DNA of 64,000 bases from Owenia fusiformis (taxonomy: Eukaryota > Annelida > Polychaeta > Sabellida > Oweniidae), in assembly GCA_903813345.2 (NCBI GenBank), contig CAIIXF020000003.1:17994931-18058930 (forward strand), in the 5' to 3' direction. Shown here one piece after another: positions 60,663 through 64,000 of this stretch. The position numbers and the translations under genes were made by a program. The first letter of the stretch is position 1. Every line of letters begins with the position of its first letter. The notes under the pieces were generated by a model. It was given only the letters and a program-made list of their open reading frames with translations. It was not told the DNA's origin and made no database searches.

Positions 60663-62333
60663 TGACCCCACAATTTCTCATTTTTATAAAAAATAAATAT
60701 TTTGTTTATTGAAGACATGGGTTCCTATTTTCATTAAACAATAATTTAATTTTTCTTTAAACGTTTAAGCCGTTTCAATGTCTAAGAGGTTAACAGAGAC
60801 AAGAGGGGGTCTAATTCTTCACTAAATAAATGCTTGAAATAAACATTGACAATAATTTGATCTAGCCCCTAAGCACATTTTTCCTCAAAAGATTTTGCTT
60901 GACTGAACCAAGAAATCGAAATATAAAACAGGACATCTTGAATGGTTAACTAGCACTGTTTAATTTACATTGAAATGGAACATCTATCCCAATTGATCGC
61001 AACAAATAAAAATTGAGCTTTTACAGTGTCTCAAATCCAATTTGTATGATTGACCCGGCACTTTGAATCCCCTAGCGTAATATAAAAAGGGATATTGAGA
61101 TGTTCACAAAATGAAAGGTCCCCCTGGGAACAATGTGCATGGTGGTCATTAATGATTTCACAATATGATCACATCCCTTGAGATGAATTTTGCTTCCCTG
61201 AGTGTTTCAAGATAGGCAGTAAGGCAGATTTGTGCATCATTATAGATTAAACAAATTCACCATCTTATAGAGTTTAATAGGTATATAGAACATTTTGTAT
61301 GGATAAATAATTAGGTTACCAAATCAATAAAACCTAAGGACGACATATTGGACATTGACTGCAAGGAATCTACATGTAAACATAAAAGAAAAATATTCCT
61401 TAAAGTACATCAAAATCTAAATTTAAAAGTGAGACATTTGGCCCGAAAGTATATGCCACGGTTTGAAAATAAACACTTAAAACGAAATATATATATGGTC
61501 CACAATGAGTTTTCTTTAGAATTTGAAAATTATGAAAATGAATGAAAAATGAACCATGATATACCATGAAACAAATCATTAAGAAACGTAAATAATGACA
61601 CAGAACAAAGACGGTATAGTTCTCATTTCAAGAATAGACCAAGAAAAAAGACATTTTCCGAATGGGAACCAATCAATGCTTCCTCTCAATATTGAAATGT
61701 CAAGCCTGGAAAGCAACACAAATAAAACATGACATCCCAAATAAGGAAATGAAAAACGTCAACGTTATGAATGTCATCCAAATACATCCTGAATGTGCGA
61801 TAACAAAGCCCCTTTTAAAAGATTCATAATTTTTGATATCATAACAAAATGATCACTTGTAAAAACAATCGCACGATATTTAATATGATGTTGTGTCAAT
61901 AATCAGACAACAAGAAGACAAATAACCCCTGGAGGATTTAATCAGGTTTGTTGATGGGATAATTATCATATGGCATAACATCCTGTTGATCTTAAAATGC
62001 AAGCAAAGAACAGAGATATAGTGATCTCCTTATAGGCCTGTAGCCAGGGGGGCCAAAAGTTTTTTCATTCACTCGGCTTCCGTCGCTCTAACCGCAGTGA
62101 TAGCATGCGAATATAGCTTGTAATGGGGCTTTGCACCACAAACCACTGAACACTGTCAACAAAAAAGAGACTATAACAATATGTCACCACAAATGTGCCA
62201 GAGATTTAAGATACAGAAAAGTCATATTTCATTATAATTGAAAAAAGGAGATGTCCACTTTTTATAGTGTCAGAGGGAGGGTAGTATGGCTAGCTAATAG
62301 GCAATAATTCTAAATATTATTGTATATTTCCAG
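60663..62333. other. End of calbindin intron 1, no gene recognised
   Basis: AT-rich. 62033-62095 starts AGGCCTGTAGCCAGGGGGGC, half of a CCCGTAGCCAGG-family element. The frame at 61348-61545 has no features. The acceptor for calbindin exon 2 closes it. Confidence 0.45.
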
Positions 62334-62419
62334 GTAATGGCTACATAGAGGGTAAAGAACTGGACAACTTCCTCCAAGAGTTTGTCTCTAGTATCAACAG
62401 TAAAGACCTTGGCCCTGAG
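62334..62419 (+). CDS. Cbp53E: Calbindin-32/calretinin-like protein, second coding exon
   Basis: The 86-bp exon follows TATTTCCAG and is followed by GTGAGT. Its first two bases complete Gly49, and the peptide continues NGYIEGKELDNFLQEFVSS then INSKDLGPE, the second half of EF-hand 1 and the linker to EF-hand 2. The segment NGYIEGKEL is nearly invariant in calretinin, and DNFLQEFVSS matches the invertebrate calbindin-32 version. Two plus 84 bases leave the next intron in phase 2 relative to the exon's first base, that is, phase 0 relative to the reading frame. The remaining EF-hands lie downstream of the window. Confidence 0.93.
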
Positions 62420-62442
62420 GTGAGTAAAGTTGTTTTCAAATA

Positions 62443-62627
62443 CAGCACAACCTGTCTAATCCAAATACCACAGGGATTAGCCAAAAGTGTTCATATTGGA
62501 AAGTGTTCATATATTAAGGTTTTTAACATGGATGCCTATGAGGCAGAATAAAAAAAATGGGACCGCATTTCACATTGAGAGGCATTCAGTTCAGAGATAT
62601 ATGTATTTGGATATGCAGGTTTTACTG
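62443..62627. mobile_element. TA-flanked TIR element, 185 bp
   Basis: Ends of about 25 bp are inverted (CAGCACAACCTGTCTAATCC against CAGTAAAACCTGCATATCC), with TA outside on both sides (62441-62442 and 62628-62629). It starts 23 bp after the calbindin exon. Similar termini occur at 26348 and 28952. Confidence 0.7.
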
Positions 62628-62719
62628 TATATAGTAGTCTTGCCGCGGCATTAAGCCTCAAGTCCAACCCTTCCTTCTTTCCCTGCCTACACCCCCAAAA
62701 TGCAATCTGATTTTCTATG

Positions 62720-62890
62720 CCGTTTCGGTGCCAACTTTCGGTGCCGTTTCTAAAATACTCAACAAATCGATTGATTATAGTCCGGTGGCAAATTTTGGTG
62801 TTGAAAGGTTTCGGTGCCGGAACGGTGTCGAAATGGTGCCGGAACAGCGCTGAATGGTTTCGATGCTGAAACGGCGCCAAATTATATTAT
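62720..62890 (-). repeat. Dispersed repeat with GGTGCCG-rich core
   Basis: Reverse-complement relative of 26487-26610, with TTTCGGTGCCG and similar units. The homology seems to extend past 62900 (CTGTGTATATTC...CAGTGGAGTT). Confidence 0.7.
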
Positions 62891-63617
62891 AGCTGTGTAT
62901 ATTCTTTACTTGCAGTGGAGTTTGTTAGAATACGGGATATATACAAGGTTATAAGTATGAGTACCACTTTAAAAACCACCCAGGGGAAACACAAGAACTG
63001 TTCATGAACTATTCCTGAACTATTCAAGAAGTTCAAAAGCAGATTATTGAACTTACTCTAAGAGCGAGGAGGAAAATTCTTAATAAATGGAGTATAGTTG
63101 GTTTGGCAGCATTTTCAGTTAGAGGGAAGTCTTGGATGAAAATTCTACCTAGGTGATAGCTTCACAGAGTGGTACATAATTCTTTTTTTTCAGGGGTTAG
63201 CCCCCCACCCCCTAAAAACACCCCACCCCCAGAAAATAATTTTTTCATTCTCAATAATTTTAGATATCTTGATGTTTGTAAGTTACATACATGAACATTA
63301 TATATATGAATCATTTGCAAAATAAATAATGCCAATCACTCCTACAGAATTTGGAAAATACTACAAAGTATGTACCCCAGGGGGCAAATTCGTGACCCAT
63401 TTTTTTACTATTTAGAACCTCACTTTTCAATCAGACACTGGAAGACATTGAAAAATTTCATGTGAAGTGCCCAGTAGCAGGGCTATAAGCCCTGAAAGGT
63501 TCAAACTAATTGAATTTGTAGGAGCCGAGAAAAAAATTGCTGATTTTTTGAAAAATTTGACATTTTTGAGAGGGGTGATTTTGTGTATGACTATAGCTGA
63601 TGCCTATGGTTTCCAGA
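62891..63617. other. Calbindin intron 2, no gene recognised
   Basis: Includes a C/A-rich tract (63197-63236). Otherwise AT-rich. Confidence 0.4.
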
Positions 63618-64000
63618 ACTATCCCTCTTTGATGATAAATATGGTTTAGAAGTATGGAACTAAGATGTAAAAAATAATTAAAATGGGTTTTAAGGAAGTT
63701 TCATGTTTTAAACAAGTTCAAAATTCCAAGAATTGTAGAATATCAGGTCTGAATTTACAAATTTTAGGTAAGACCTTGTATGAGCCTTAGATTTTTTACA
63801 TCTGTCCCCCTTTGATGATATTTATGGTTTTGTAGTATGAAACTAAGATGTACAAAATAATTTAGATGGTTTTTAAGAAGGTTTAAGAATTTTAACAAGT
63901 TCAAAATTTGAAGAATTGTACAATATCAGGTCTTAATTTACGAATTTCAGGTAAGACCTTGGATGAGCCTTATATTTTTTACATTTGTCCCTCTTTGATG
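63618..64000. repeat. Tandem repeat, about 183-bp unit, runs off the window
   Basis: Units start at CCCTCTTTGATGAT near 63622, 63807 and 63989. They share ATGGTTTAGAAGTATG, AACTAAGATGTA, TATCAGGTCT and AGGTAAGACCTTG. Confidence 0.9.

Larger units (their letters stand above)
9726..62333 (+). other. Calbindin intron 1 (about 52.6 kb, phase 1)
   Basis: Bounded by GTGAGT at 9726 and a pyrimidine-rich TATTTCCAG acceptor ending at 62333. Both flanking exons are needed to complete one EF-hand loop, so the intron assignment is firm unless an extra small exon is hidden inside. It contains no other recognised host gene. Its content is minisatellites, TIR elements, LINE pieces and a tandem duplication, listed separately. 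Confidence 0.88.

Overview
The window is AT-rich animal nuclear DNA: GT-AG introns, LINE retrotransposons, many small terminal-inverted-repeat (TIR) transposons and unusually dense minisatellites. The host proteins and repeat types suggest an invertebrate bilaterian, probably marine. I cannot name the species from sequence alone. Gene and family names rest on remembered family features, with no database search behind them.

Two host genes are present, both on the + strand. (1) The last three coding exons of a thioredoxin gene lie at 1862-3215. The upstream intron carries the 3' half of a Tx1/L1-type LINE that runs in from the left edge. (2) A six-EF-hand calbindin of the calbindin-32/calretinin group starts with ATG at 9581. 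Its first coding exon ends at 9725 inside the first Ca2+-binding loop, and the next exon (62334-62419) completes that loop. Everything from 9726 to 62333, about 52.6 kb, is therefore one phase-1 intron. Most other open frames lie inside it and most are repeat artefacts.

Layout of the intron: 9.7-13.3 kb, dispersed repeats and small TIR elements, one nested in another; 14.8-15.5, 16.9-18.5, 19.6-20.0 and 22.3-25.6 kb, minisatellites with 23-, 51-, about 125- and 54-bp units, two of which hold exact internal block duplications; 20.2-20.8 kb, a 5'-truncated LINE; 31.9-41.5 kb, a tandem duplication of about 4.5 kb led by a 33-bp minisatellite, each copy with private insertions (two are TIR elements in copy B whose empty sites survive in copy A or sister repeats); 41.8-47.3 kb, further minisatellites and a foldback element; 49.2-51.3 kb, a TA-flanked TIR element and a large palindrome; 52.2-60.4 kb, a nest of elements, with an outer TIR element having TTGCG-rich ends interrupted by a 5.94-kb element with 552-bp near-identical TIRs, a 6-bp target duplication and an intact C2H2 zinc-finger frame; 60.5-60.7 kb, a 16-bp minisatellite in opposite orientation to its sister at 47.1-47.3 kb. 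After the second calbindin exon, intron 2 holds a small TIR element, a GGTGCCG-rich repeat and a 183-bp-period tandem repeat that runs off the window.

The two genes are unrelated neighbours (cytosolic redox protein, cytosolic Ca2+ buffer) and nothing suggests a joint pathway. The most interesting parts are the giant repeat-filled intron, the nested elements at 52-60 kb, and two exon-like frames with no assigned gene (minus strand at 33.7-33.9 kb and its duplicate at 39.0-39.2 kb; plus strand at 52.0-52.1 kb).
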